Positions 7,854 through 15,135 of a DNA stretch of 15,694 nucleotides are shown here, piece after piece. The stretch comes from Gracilaria caudata (Eukaryota > Rhodophyta > Florideophyceae > Gracilariales > Gracilariaceae): NCBI GenBank assembly GCA_030374735.1, contig JASCIV010000342.1, positions 257-15,950 of the forward strand, given 5' to 3'. The position numbers were made by a program, and so were the translations under genes. Position 1 is the first letter of the stretch; every line of letters starts with the position of its first letter. A model generated the notes under the pieces. The model searched no databases and had not been told where the DNA came from. It was given only the letters and a program-made list of their open reading frames with translations.

Positions 7854-9287
7854 TCATGCCCCGACAGGACGCTCCGAACTCTGCCTCGCAGATGCGCACC
7901 GCTTTCCGATGCCGATGCAAATGCTCAGAACCGATGCAACCGACAAGAGCACGGTGGCGATAACGATGCCGCTCAGCGATGTGCGGTTGTTCTTAACCGT
8001 GATCAACACCAGCGCAGTTATCACGTCCAGGAACTCCTCAGCTAACCCATTCACAATCGGCAAAACGCTCACCTGATTGCCCGCGCCGATCACTTCCACG
8101 GCAAGTGTTTCGATATGGTCCCTCGCCGCGATTTCTTGGGCCAACAGAAAGTACATTGGAATGTTCTCAATGGCCAGCTCCGCTACAACCACAACCGCTA
8201 TCGCAGCCAGCGGAGGTAACATTTCTCGCAAGCGACGTGCCTTCTTCATGCTGTCAACTCGTTTGCTAGCAGTGTCGAGCCAGCCAAACACCAGCACTGC
8301 TGTTAGCGCTGATGCTATTGTCAGAAGAATAGTGGACGTTCTTGCTGGTGTTTCAGCGAGATCCACCGCGATAGCTGCATTGAGTATTTCCATCATCTCT
8401 TGTTCCACTCTGGCCATCGTGCGTAGTTCCACAGCCGACATAAATCCTGCGGCATTTGGGCAAGTATCTTCAGACGAAATTGGGTCTACAACGCTTCGAA
8501 GCCGCAGAGATCTCAGAACCACCCCTTGTGTGTAGCGTCCATCGTTTCTAGGAAACACTCCTTTTCCAAGCGGCGCTTGCCCATCCACAAGATTCTCCTG
8601 ATACCAGTTTATGCCCGGTCTATTGTTGCCGTCCTCACCGTTCTCGTATACTGAAGCGCTCATTGTCGGCAACTCTTCTGTCTCCTCGAGAACCACAACA
8701 CTGTTTACCCTGCGCACTTGGGTTGAACCGTTTGATGTGTCCTCAAATGAGGCTCCTATAGTGGTGCAGGCAGTCTCGCACCAGCAAGCTTGGGTTCCAG
8801 TTCGATTTGGTCGATTGCTATCGTTGTCGACCCCGATAAGCAACTGCGTTGTGGAGTGAACGCTGCATCTGTCATCCAGAGATTGACTCGTCTGATCGCC
8901 GGAAACCGATGAAACACACAGAGAATGGCGACTAGCGTCGTCCGATCTGGCAAACATTTCTGTGGTGCATGATATGAGATGTGCAAGTGCTGCTCCTGTG
9001 CGTGCTGAGTTTGATGCCGATGCCCACATATACGACTGAGAATTATGTCGGCGATTGAAAAGGGCGTCGAAGAACTCCGGGGGACGACCGTCGATTGCCT
9101 GATTCGGTATGCGTCGCAATGCTGGGGAGGCAAACCTCACTATGGTCCAATTGTTTTCAGTTGTGGCGCCGCTGAGCGCAAGGTCTGATGCAGCATTTAG
9201 AGTGGAAGCACTTGTGTTGAATATGCAGTCATTAGAAAGACTAGTGGTTGAAATCAAAGCCAATATCAGTACTTGAAGCATGATCAT
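7854..9287 (-). CDS. Orphan secreted/multi-pass membrane protein, copy A
   Basis: A 477-aa protein I cannot assign to a family. It starts with a signal-peptide-like segment (MIMLQVLILALIS, cleavage perhaps near residue 19). An extracytoplasmic-looking region of ~295 residues follows, with eight cysteines (21, 107, 124, 141, 168, 170, 174, 276), including a CWCETAC cluster, and several N-x-S/T sites. The C-terminal third has hydrophobic stretches at ~317-336, ~357-383, ~405-431 (with acidic residues) and ~438-461, suggesting three or four membrane passes and a short basic tail. The frame extends further upstream, with ATGs at 9302 and 9431. The homologous copy B has in-frame stops there and lacks both ATGs, so 9287 is the start. 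Copy B is ~92% identical over 186 residues without gaps, which argues for a real coding gene. It may be a receptor-like or surface protein; this is inference from topology only. Confidence 0.78.
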   Translation of the reverse strand: MIMLQVLILALISTTSLSNDCIFNTSASTLNAASDLALSGATTENNWTIVRFASPALRRIPNQAIDGRPPEFFDALFNRRHNSQSYMWASASNSARTGAALAHLISCTTEMFARSDDASRHSLCVSSVSGDQTSQSLDDRCSVHSTTQLLIGVDNDSNRPNRTGTQACWCETACTTIGASFEDTSNGSTQVRRVNSVVVLEETEELPTMSASVYENGEDGNNRPGINWYQENLVDGQAPLGKGVFPRNDGRYTQGVVLRSLRLRSVVDPISSEDTCPNAAGFMSAVELRTMARVEQEMMEILNAAIAVDLAETPARTSTILLTIASALTAVLVFGWLDTASKRVDSMKKARRLREMLPPLAAIAVVVVAELAIENIPMYFLLAQEIAARDHIETLAVEVIGAGNQVSVLPIVNGLAEEFLDVITALVLITVKNNRTSLSGIVIATVLLSVASVLSICIGIGKRCASARQSSERPVGA

Positions 9288-9528
9288 GCTGGTGTCGAAC
9301 ATGAAACAAGAAACCTGAATTGCATGAGCTTCTTCTCGCGCATCACGGGACCGAAGCAAAGAATGCTGGGACCCTGAACTGGGAACAAAAGCTAGCGGGC
9401 GATGCTTGTCCTGTTTATATTCCGTTGCCATGATTTGAGTTGGCACTTGGAGACAACCATGAAAAAGTGTTGCAGTGAACGATGCAGTGAACGAGGTAGC
9501 GAGACGAGTCGTCTGGTAGGATGACGTC
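8729..9528 (-). repeat. Left arm of the inverted duplication (copy A side)
   Basis: The first 559 nt of copy A and ~240 nt upstream match 14850-15694 in opposite orientation. The coding part shows ~36 differences in 559 nt (about 94% identity) and no indels by hand alignment; the upstream part has indels. The outermost clear match is ACCAGACGAGTCGTCTCG (9500-9517 on the minus strand). The duplication may extend left to 7854, but copy B runs off the window. Confidence 0.88.
9414..9419 (-). promoter_or_regulatory. TATA box of membrane protein A
   Basis: TATAAA on the minus strand, 126 nt before the ATG, sits in GGAATATAAACAGGACAAGC. The 20-mer is identical upstream of copy B at almost the same distance (125 nt). 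Confidence 0.5.
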
Positions 9529-9639
9529 ACAGCTGGACATGAGAAGATGGTTGGGCTGCAATGACGGTGCTCATGAGAAACACCAGTGTGCTCACTACCA
9601 GTCTTTAAAAGCTCTCTTGCGTACTCAAGCGTATATCAT

Positions 9640-10007
9640 CAACTTTCAACTCGGTAGGCTGCTTCTAAATCGCGTTCCCGTTCGAATTCGACGAAGGCAT
9701 ATCCTCCGGAAATTCCTTCCCTGTCGTTCGGCATCACTACTTCCTTCACAGCCCCAATTGCTTCGAACCCGTCACGTAGCCTCGTTGCAATCGTAGTGCA
9801 CTATACGATATATTGCCGGTAAACAGAGTTTGGAGCACATCACCCGTTTTCTGCGCTGACCTCGTGCGCTGTCATCGGGTCCCATTCTGCTCTTGCCATT
9901 GCTATCATCTTCTCCACCTTCCGTAGCTTTTGCGTGGGTTTCTCTGGTGAGCTTCTTTCTCTGATTTTTTTCTCAGACGTGTGCACCAGAGCCGCAATGC
10001 GGGTCAT
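9640..10007 (-). pseudogene. U1 snRNP 70K (U1-70K) pseudogene fragment
   Basis: In functional form this gene encodes the spliceosomal protein that binds U1 snRNA stem-loop I. The minus strand reads IAALVHTSEKK, a basic helix ending ARAEWDP, then TLFTGNI (RNP2; LFTGNI at 9809-9826), GFEAIGAVKEVVMP and GYAFVEFE (RNP1, 9681-9704) followed by ERERDLEAAYRV. A W/Y-DP motif just before the RRM and an RD-x-x-x-AY ending are features of U1-70K rather than of generic RRM proteins. Three single-base frame changes break it: one at ~9841, giving a TGA after SAENG; one in RRM helix 1 near 9796; and one near 9655. Nothing of the C-terminal Arg-rich tail follows. Single-base shifts are not explained by introns, so I call it a pseudogene. 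Assignment to U1-70K rather than another RRM protein is from memory of the family. Confidence 0.78.
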
Positions 10008-10534
10008 GGGTCGAAGATTCCTTTTGCTTGAACCCAATTGGCTTGCGCTGCGCAGAAAGTTCAATTATCTGCTTGGGAAAGCGAAAGCGGGCTTGCCCGC
10101 CGGAGGCAGATGGGTTTTGATTTCTAGCGCCCTTCCCGTTTTTGTTGTGAACAAGGAAAACCCATCTCTAATCCGCTTCAGGCATGGAAGCGGTATCTAC
10201 CTCCTCCGGCGGAACATACAAAGGTAGATAAGCGAATGCGTTGTCTCTATCCCACAGTCACGACGTGTGAGCGCGGTCCCAGTGGGTGAGCATCACCCAA
10301 GAATTTGATTCTCAAGAATCGGGGAGACGTGGGTGACGGGCACACGTGGCACGTTTTGCGAGCTCTGGGCGCCATTCGGCGCTTCGTGTGTGGACCGGAC
10401 CGATGGTGGAGCGCATCTCTCCGCGGCGCGCAGCGTCCGCCACCAACCACGCGCCTTCGTCTTCGCAATATGACGAAACCGCGCCTCCCCGCTGACCACC
10501 GCTTCTGCCCATTCTCTCACCGTCGAGCTCCATC
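10008..10534. other. Gene-free spacer with nested inverted repeats
   Basis: It lies between the U1-70K relic and the zinc-finger gene and should contain that gene's promoter. It holds the composite inverted repeat 10097-10213 and two small hairpins, TGGGTGA-GCA-TCACCCA (10283-10299) and GATTCT-CA-AGAATC (10307-10320). I see no TATA box close to the zinc-finger gene. Confidence 0.5.
10097..10213. repeat. Composite inverted repeat with an internal hairpin
   Basis: The outer arms are CCGCCGGAGG (10097-10106) and CCTCCGGCGG (10204-10213). The inner arms are AGATGGGTTTT (10108-10118) and AAAACCCATCT (10157-10167). A separate stem, CCGCTTC (10173-10179) with GAAGCGG (10187-10193), sits between inner and outer right arms. 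It could be a small foldback element. Confidence 0.7.
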
Positions 10535-11098
10535 ATGAGCAGCGGTACGCTGTCGTGGTCACCCGCCTTCATCGCCCCCTTCCTAGCGCCGCGCCCCTCG
10601 CCGCCAGCGTCGCGGCAGTCGCGGTGCTCCGCCCGTCGCCGCGTCATCACCGCCTCCTCATCCGAGCACACGCCAGCCGAGCCCCCATTGTTGGGACACG
10701 ACTCATGGCGCGTGTACTCCAAGCCCGGAAACCTGTGCGTGGTGTGCTCGGGAAGGGGTGAAACCTCCTGTCTTTACTGCTACGGCGAGGGATCAATTCG
10801 CATCGGCCCCGAGACCGGCCGGGACTCGCAATCGTGCCCGCAGTGCGCAGGCTCCGGCATGGAGACTTGCGCGCGATGCGAGGGAAGCGGAAAGCGTCCG
10901 GCCACCCGATTCGACCTGGACACAATGAAGTTGGTGCCCAATTTGACAAATGAACAGGTTTCCCAACTTGAATTGCCGAAAGATATACGCGCTACTGCTG
11001 CCGATGAGGCGCAATCTCCTGCAACCGACAGCTCCCAATCGGAATCCGAGCCCTCTCAGGCGAAATCGGAAGCGACTGCCAACGGCATTCCTTTGTGA
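10535..11098 (+). CDS. Plastid-type DnaJ zinc-finger protein lacking a J domain
   Basis: A 187-aa protein. Four CxxCxGxG-type motifs lie in the order CVVCSGRG (68-75), CLYCYGEG (79-86), CPQCAGSG (101-108) and CARCEGSG (112-119). This is the two-zinc cysteine-rich domain of DnaJ/HSP40, here without the J domain or client-binding domains. Residues 1-~45 are rich in Ser, Pro, Ala and Arg with few acidic residues, like a chloroplast transit peptide. The tail after ~150 is Ser/Glu/Ala-rich and probably disordered. Small plastid proteins of this type (BSD2, LQY1 and PSA2-like) help assemble Rubisco or photosystems, and a similar thiol-chaperone role is likely. Which subgroup it belongs to cannot be told here. 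The ATG at 10535 has A at -3. It is the only apparently intact gene between the two inverted arms. Confidence 0.85.
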   Translation: MSSGTLSWSPAFIAPFLAPRPSPPASRQSRCSARRRVITASSSEHTPAEPPLLGHDSWRVYSKPGNLCVVCSGRGETSCLYCYGEGSIRIGPETGRDSQSCPQCAGSGMETCARCEGSGKRPATRFDLDTMKLVPNLTNEQVSQLELPKDIRATAADEAQSPATDSSQSESEPSQAKSEATANGIPL

Positions 11099-11350
11099 GC
11101 CGCGCCTGTTTTTTGCGCTGTAACTGTTTTTGGTCTGCAGGCGTTGGCGTTAGCCACGCTTGCAAGCACACCGGCTACGCCCGTATCGTACTGGCCCACA
11201 ACTCGAATGCTCCCTTATCGCATGTACACCACGATGCTAAATGATTGAAGTGCTCTCCCACAAACCCGACAGTAAACAACCGCTCTTGAATACACATCTG
11301 GGCGCAGGGGGATTTAAGCCTCAAGGGGAGAACTGTGGCGTCCTTCCGCT

Positions 11351-11372
11351 GTTCGCGTTCGCGTTCGCGTTC
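11351..11372. repeat. GTTCGC hexanucleotide microsatellite
   Basis: Just under four tandem copies of GTTCGC with no interruptions. Confidence 0.85.
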
Positions 11373-11639
11373 TCCGTGAGACGGAAATCCCGACTAGAGA
11401 AACCAAGGTGCTGCCTTGCCAGTTCAGTCTCCGGACCACGCCACGTGTGCACGCGTTAACGCGCGCAGCAGCGAAATCGGGCACTCCGAAGTCGTGCGGC
11501 AGACCTATCATACGTGCGGTGCTGCCGCCGCACTAGGGCGGTGCTGCGGCCGCTTTGGCGGAGCGCAGTGTTGCGGTCGGCCCCGTCGACGTTGTGTTGC
11601 ATGATTGCTTGCGACTCGCAAGTTGCGAGGCTCCCAATG

Positions 11640-11763
11640 TGGGCGCATCCTGAAAATACAAAACCCGTTTTGCATTTACGAGAAAATTTTGCTTTAAAGG
11701 TATCAAAAACCCGCGGTCTGTCGCGTGTTTTTTTTGCGTTTGGTTACTTTCAGGATGCTCCCA
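11640..11763. mobile_element. Possible small MITE-like element
   Basis: A 124-bp stretch is bounded by 16-bp inverted repeats: TGGGCGCATCCTGAAA (11640-11655) and TTTCAGGATGCTCCCA (11748-11763), matching at 15 of 16. The interior is AT-rich and non-coding. I see no clear target-site duplication, so this could also be a transcribed hairpin or an accidental inverted repeat. Confidence 0.4.
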
Positions 11764-12863
11764 TTTCTGAATAAATACATGGCTACGGTTCTTATCACAA
11801 GCAAAAGCGGTTCGCCAGAACTTCAGCAAATACTAGTCAAACAAAGGAGCTCGTATATAAATATATCTAAAACAGTAATGCAATAGGAACCCAAGTTTTG
11901 CCATGAGGAGACTTTAAAGGGCTGGGAAAGGGGTACAAAATGGTACAAGCAGAGCATTCTATAATGACTCATATAACGTGAGCGGGCAATATGCTCGTTG
12001 AGATTTTTAGTACAAGAGACAACGAAAAGGGGCAGCAGCACGTCGATGAGACGCCCAGCCCAGAGCCATGTGAGCATAATAGCGAACGAAAGGGAAAACA
12101 AATGCAAGTCTCTTTCCGGATTTCACTGGCTTTAAGAAACTGTGCGTAGCAGCTATACAATATCACGCCTCACAGCAATCTCAAAGATGCTGGTTCTAGC
12201 TTGTGCGGAGTGACTGCTTTTAATCTTTAACAGCTGCCGATGAACACTTTGTATTAAGGGCAGTTTAAAGCGCTAGATCTGGTATGATATTACAATAAAC
12301 ATTTTCCCATTTATCTTCCTGCTTCTTTTAAATGTAATAGGTACGTGATGAACCTAGAGTATTCGTTTTACAAGGTAGATTGCTAACATTGCTTCGCATA
12401 TCTTATGAACTATTTGTTTTCTGTTCTCAATACTTCACTTGAAAGCAGTCACAAAGATCATTCTTATGCATTTGATTTAAGGTTGCGTAACAAAAGCAAG
12501 TAAATAGTTCCTGGTTGATATTGCATTTTGCAGAAGTATGAGGCTACTTCATGTCCACACCATATGGGATAAAGGCAAGGCCTGTCAGGGGAAGGCAGAG
12601 CCATTGTGATCATCATTTTTGTTTGTGTGAGACCAAGCATTTAGGCGTGAGTTTTAGAAACCGCTTTGAAATACGCTTGGTGACGATCAAAGTGGCAATA
12701 ACCTCAACGGACTTGCGCTTTTCGTCATATTCCTTCTTAGCATTCTCGTTTTTCTCCATCCCTTTGGAACCTTCAAAATCATATCTTTGATGGGGCTTGT
12801 TGTCGCCTCATTAATCTTATCCTTAACCTTGTCCTCAATGAGGATGTCGCGAAGCGTGTAGCG

Positions 12864-13528
12864 CCTGGGATACAACGTAATTGATTGCATTGCAATTAAT
12901 TGCAATCGCTGACACTGCAATCAAAGAATGCTCTCCTTGAAGAAGATTGCAGTCTGATGGGAACCTTTGTGGTTGATAGCAGATCCCGTGCGGACAGATA
13001 ATGGTATGCGAACAAAATTTATTTTGAAATCCCAGCTTAGCCACAGACATTCTGTGCCTTTTTAAAGAGAGAAAGCTTTGTATAAAGCTTTACTTCAGTT
13101 TAGTAATCGAAAACTTCCCTCCATAATAAAGGAGAAAAACACACGAGCTGTTTGAGGGAATAATGTTCTTTTCGTGTAAAGTCGAAGTTTTGGAAACATT
13201 GATAAAGAGGCTCTTTGCAGGCAAACGCCAATGGTAGTGTAGCGTACTTATAAACGAATGACAAGGTAAAGATGGCAGTCTTGATTTCACTTTTGGTCAT
13301 TGATGGGAGTTTGGTGGGTGATTACGCAAAGGGATAGCAATCTGATAGAAGATCGAAAGTGGGATTGCCTTCCAATGGAAGATTGCAACACAGAATTGCG
13401 TTCTGTTGGAAGATTGTAGCTATAGATTTCAATCTTGGACTCATCAGGTAGGTTCCGTCCCTGTTAGTTGACAACCAAGTTGGACCAACTCAGAATTGAA
13501 AACTCGTTGGAGGACTACTCCTGCAGAA
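12864..13528. mobile_element. 665-bp insertion within the HSP70 pseudogene
   Basis: The HSP70 frame is cut between SLEDYRY and YTLRDIL. The two edges carry the same hexamer, GTAGCG on the + strand (12858-12863 and 13529-13534), which encodes RY on both sides. Removing the segment plus one hexamer rejoins the HSP70 codons in frame, as expected for an insertion with a 6-bp target-site duplication. The insert has no terminal inverted repeats I can see and no recognisable protein. It is rich in GATTGC/GCAATC words and short repeats, for example TGGAAGATTG at 13376 and 13407. Its mobile nature is inferred; repair-associated filler DNA is an alternative. Confidence 0.6.
12889..12906. repeat. Perfect 18-bp palindrome
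   Basis: ATTGCAATTAATTGCAAT is its own reverse complement. It lies near the left end of the insertion, with further GATTGC (12883) and GCAATC words around it. Confidence 0.85.
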
Positions 13529-13551
13529 GTAGCGGTAGTCCTCCAACGAGT
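13502..13551. repeat. 17-bp perfect inverted repeat at the insertion edge
   Basis: ACTCGTTGGAGGACTAC (13502-13518) is the exact reverse complement of 13535-13551, with a 16-nt loop. The right arm is HSP70 coding sequence (SLEDY on the minus strand). The left arm lies inside the insertion, so HSP70 sequence occurs there inverted. Confidence 0.85.
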
Positions 13552-14113
13552 AGCAAGACTCAATCTCAGCCTTGGCGGCATCGTCGTTAGCCTTGTACTT
13601 TTCAGCATCCTGAACCATCTTTGCAATCTGTTCCTTGCTGAGACGACCTATGTCGTTTGTGATTGTTATCTTGTTCTTCTTACCATTGCTTTTATACTGA
13701 TCGCATAAACGGCTAAGGTAATATCTATACGTAGAACTCCACGGGGCGTCGGAGGAATAGCAGAGAGCCCAAACTTGTGATGCAAGTTGTTATCCTTGGT
13801 ACGGGTGCGTTCAGCGTCGAACGCCTGAATGGGCACATTCGACAGGTTATCGGGGTATGTGGAAAAGAACTACTTGTTCTTGGTCGGGATACTGGTGTTT
13901 CTTTTGATGAGCACAGTCATTACATCACCGGCGGTCTGGATACAGAGAGAGAGCGGGGTGATACCGACACCTCCCTGGAGCATAACCGGAGGATCCAGCT
14001 GAACGCACTCACGGTTCCAGTCACTAAAATTCTCACCACTAGTAGTAATAGTACTCAAAGAATGCCACAACAACAAAGCAGGCTTGATATTATCCCCCTG
14101 TTTGATGAGAAAT

Positions 14114-14144
14114 CATGCCCGGCTAATGGGCATGTGCCATTAGC
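14114..14144. repeat. Two overlapping, mutually exclusive hairpins
   Basis: CATGCCC (14114-14120) can pair with GGGCATG (14128-14134). GCTAATGG (14122-14129) can instead pair with CCATTAGC (14137-14144). The two stems share bases, so only one can form at a time. Confidence 0.6.
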
Positions 14145-14274
14145 TCTTTGAGCATACTTGAATGTGAACCAACGAGAATTTTAGCCAGAGTGTAGCCAAC
14201 TTTGCATGCTGCAACCAACGTTTGAACTACGCTTGATTCTGCTGGAATTGTGATGTTACGTGAAACGAACTTTG

Positions 14275-14839
14275 CAATTGTTCCTGCAGTTGTCTTATTG
14301 CATCTCATCAGTCAGAAATGTCTTACTCGATCATCGATCGCAATGTCCAGACGGAGGGCAGCTTTGACGGGTCACATACGGCCTAGAGCAGATTAGTTGT
14401 CGAATTACTACTCTGTTGCTGTAGCGTAAATGGAGCCGCCGTCATCCGCCGTCATCCGCCGGGCGGTATCTCTCAAATCTTGCGCACAAGAACAGAGAGA
14501 GAGAGAGCATCGGTCGCGCCCCCAAACACCTTACAATTGTTCGTGCAGGTCATCACAGTTGTCTTATCGTACGTCAGCAGTCAGAAAGGTCTTATTCGAT
14601 CATCGATCACCCTCATGATGATGGCGTAAGTATTCGATGTCCAGACAGAGGGCAGCCTTGACGGATCACATACGGCCCAAAGCGGATTAGTTTTCGATAT
14701 ACTAAAATGCTGTTGTAGCTCAAGTGGAGCCGCCGTCACCCGTCGGGTGGTATCTCTTATATCTTGCGCAAGAGAATGATACTTTGTGACAAAACTTTCA
14801 AACGGCTACAGCCTCGGTCGCGTCCCTAATCACCTTGCG
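14275..14839 (+). repeat. Diverged tandem duplication, two units of ~260 and ~305 bp
   Basis: Unit 1 (14275-14533) and unit 2 (14534-14839) share an ordered series of matches: CAATTGTTC-TGCAG, a GTCAGAAA-GTCTTA block followed by CGATCATCGATC, GATGTCCAGAC-GAGGGCAG, TTGACGG-TCACATACGGCC, GTGGAGCCGCCGTCA-type GC-rich runs, ATCTTGCGCA, and a closing TCGGTCGCG followed shortly by CACCTT. Unit 1 contains an extra CCGTCATCCG step and an (AG)7 run. Unit 2 has an extra CATGATGATG stretch and an AT-rich insert. No protein is conserved across them. Confidence 0.85.
14494..14507. repeat. (AG)7 dinucleotide microsatellite
   Basis: Seven uninterrupted AG units inside the first unit of the tandem duplication; unit 2 lacks them. 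Confidence 0.85.
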
Positions 14840-15004
14840 TAAGATTACGCCGTCATAACACCAGACGAGTCGTCTCGAACCACACCCCAGCTGGTGTAAA
14901 GTTTACATTACCAGAGTCATAAAGCACTGCCACGGTTTCTACAACTTTGCCAGGCATTTTCATGATTGTCGGCAAAGGCCAACTTCAATCACAGAGTAAC
15001 GGAA

Positions 15005-15010
15005 TATAAA
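15005..15010 (+). promoter_or_regulatory. TATA box of membrane protein B
   Basis: TATAAA lies 125 nt before the ATG, within the 20-mer GGAATATAAACAGGACAAGC that is shared exactly with copy A at nearly the same spacing. Confidence 0.5.
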
Positions 15011-15135
15011 CAGGACAAGCATTCCCCAGCAGCCTTTGTTCGCATTTCGGGGTCCCAGCATTCATGCTTCGGTTCAATGATGCGCAAGAATAGTCGCATG
15101 CAATTCGGGTTTAGTGTTTCTTGTTCGACACCAGC

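Larger units (their letters stand above)
11099..12612. other. Gene-free region, GC-rich then AT-rich
   Basis: About 1.5 kb following the zinc-finger gene. It contains a GTTCGC hexamer repeat, a MITE-like structure at 11640-11763, and then ~850 bp of AT-rich sequence (11770-12612). In the AT-rich part I find no domain, RNA gene or clear repeat on either strand. Confidence 0.5.
12613..13965 (-). pseudogene. HSP70 pseudogene (substrate-binding half), interrupted
   Basis: HSP70 is the ATP-driven chaperone; only its C-terminal half is recognisable here. Reading the minus strand from ~13965: ITPLSL then TAGDVMTVLIKRNTSIPTK, a stop codon at 13870-13872, and the same frame continuing through AERTRTKDNN and PPTPRGV. 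After a deletion and frame change near 13684, NKITITNDIGRLSKEQIA and QDAEKYKANDDAAKAEIE run to SLEDYRY (13529). A 665-bp insertion follows, then YTLRDILIEDKVKDKI from 12863. Another frameshift near 12759 leads to EKNENAKKEYDEKRKSVE and a stop at 12613. The order matches the linker/SBD-beta, then the SBD-alpha lid. The ATPase domain and the C-terminal EEVD are absent. Stops, frameshifts and the insertion make function very unlikely. Confidence 0.9.
13966..15135. other. Gene-free region with repeats and the promoter of copy B
   Basis: Upstream of the HSP70 relic. It contains overlapping hairpins at 14114-14144, a diverged tandem duplication at 14275-14839 and, from ~14850, sequence homologous to the upstream flank of membrane protein A. 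I recognise no gene in it. A 61-codon minus-strand frame at 14123-14308 has no match I know. Confidence 0.5.

Noticed and set aside
8077..8535. 152-codon + strand frame inside membrane protein A
   Set aside because: It is the antisense shadow of the conserved minus-strand gene.
9288..9530. N-terminal extension of membrane protein A using upstream ATGs (9302, 9431)
   Set aside because: The homologous sequence of copy B lacks both ATGs and has in-frame stops, so the extension is not conserved.
13090..13300. Two overlapping 66-codon minus-strand frames inside the HSP70 insertion
   Set aside because: Neither shows similarity to a transposase or any known protein, and they overlap each other in different frames.
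14123..14308. 61-codon minus-strand frame adjoining the HSP70 relic
   Set aside because: I tried to fit it to the HSP70 ATPase domain and found no convincing match; it may be unrelated sequence.
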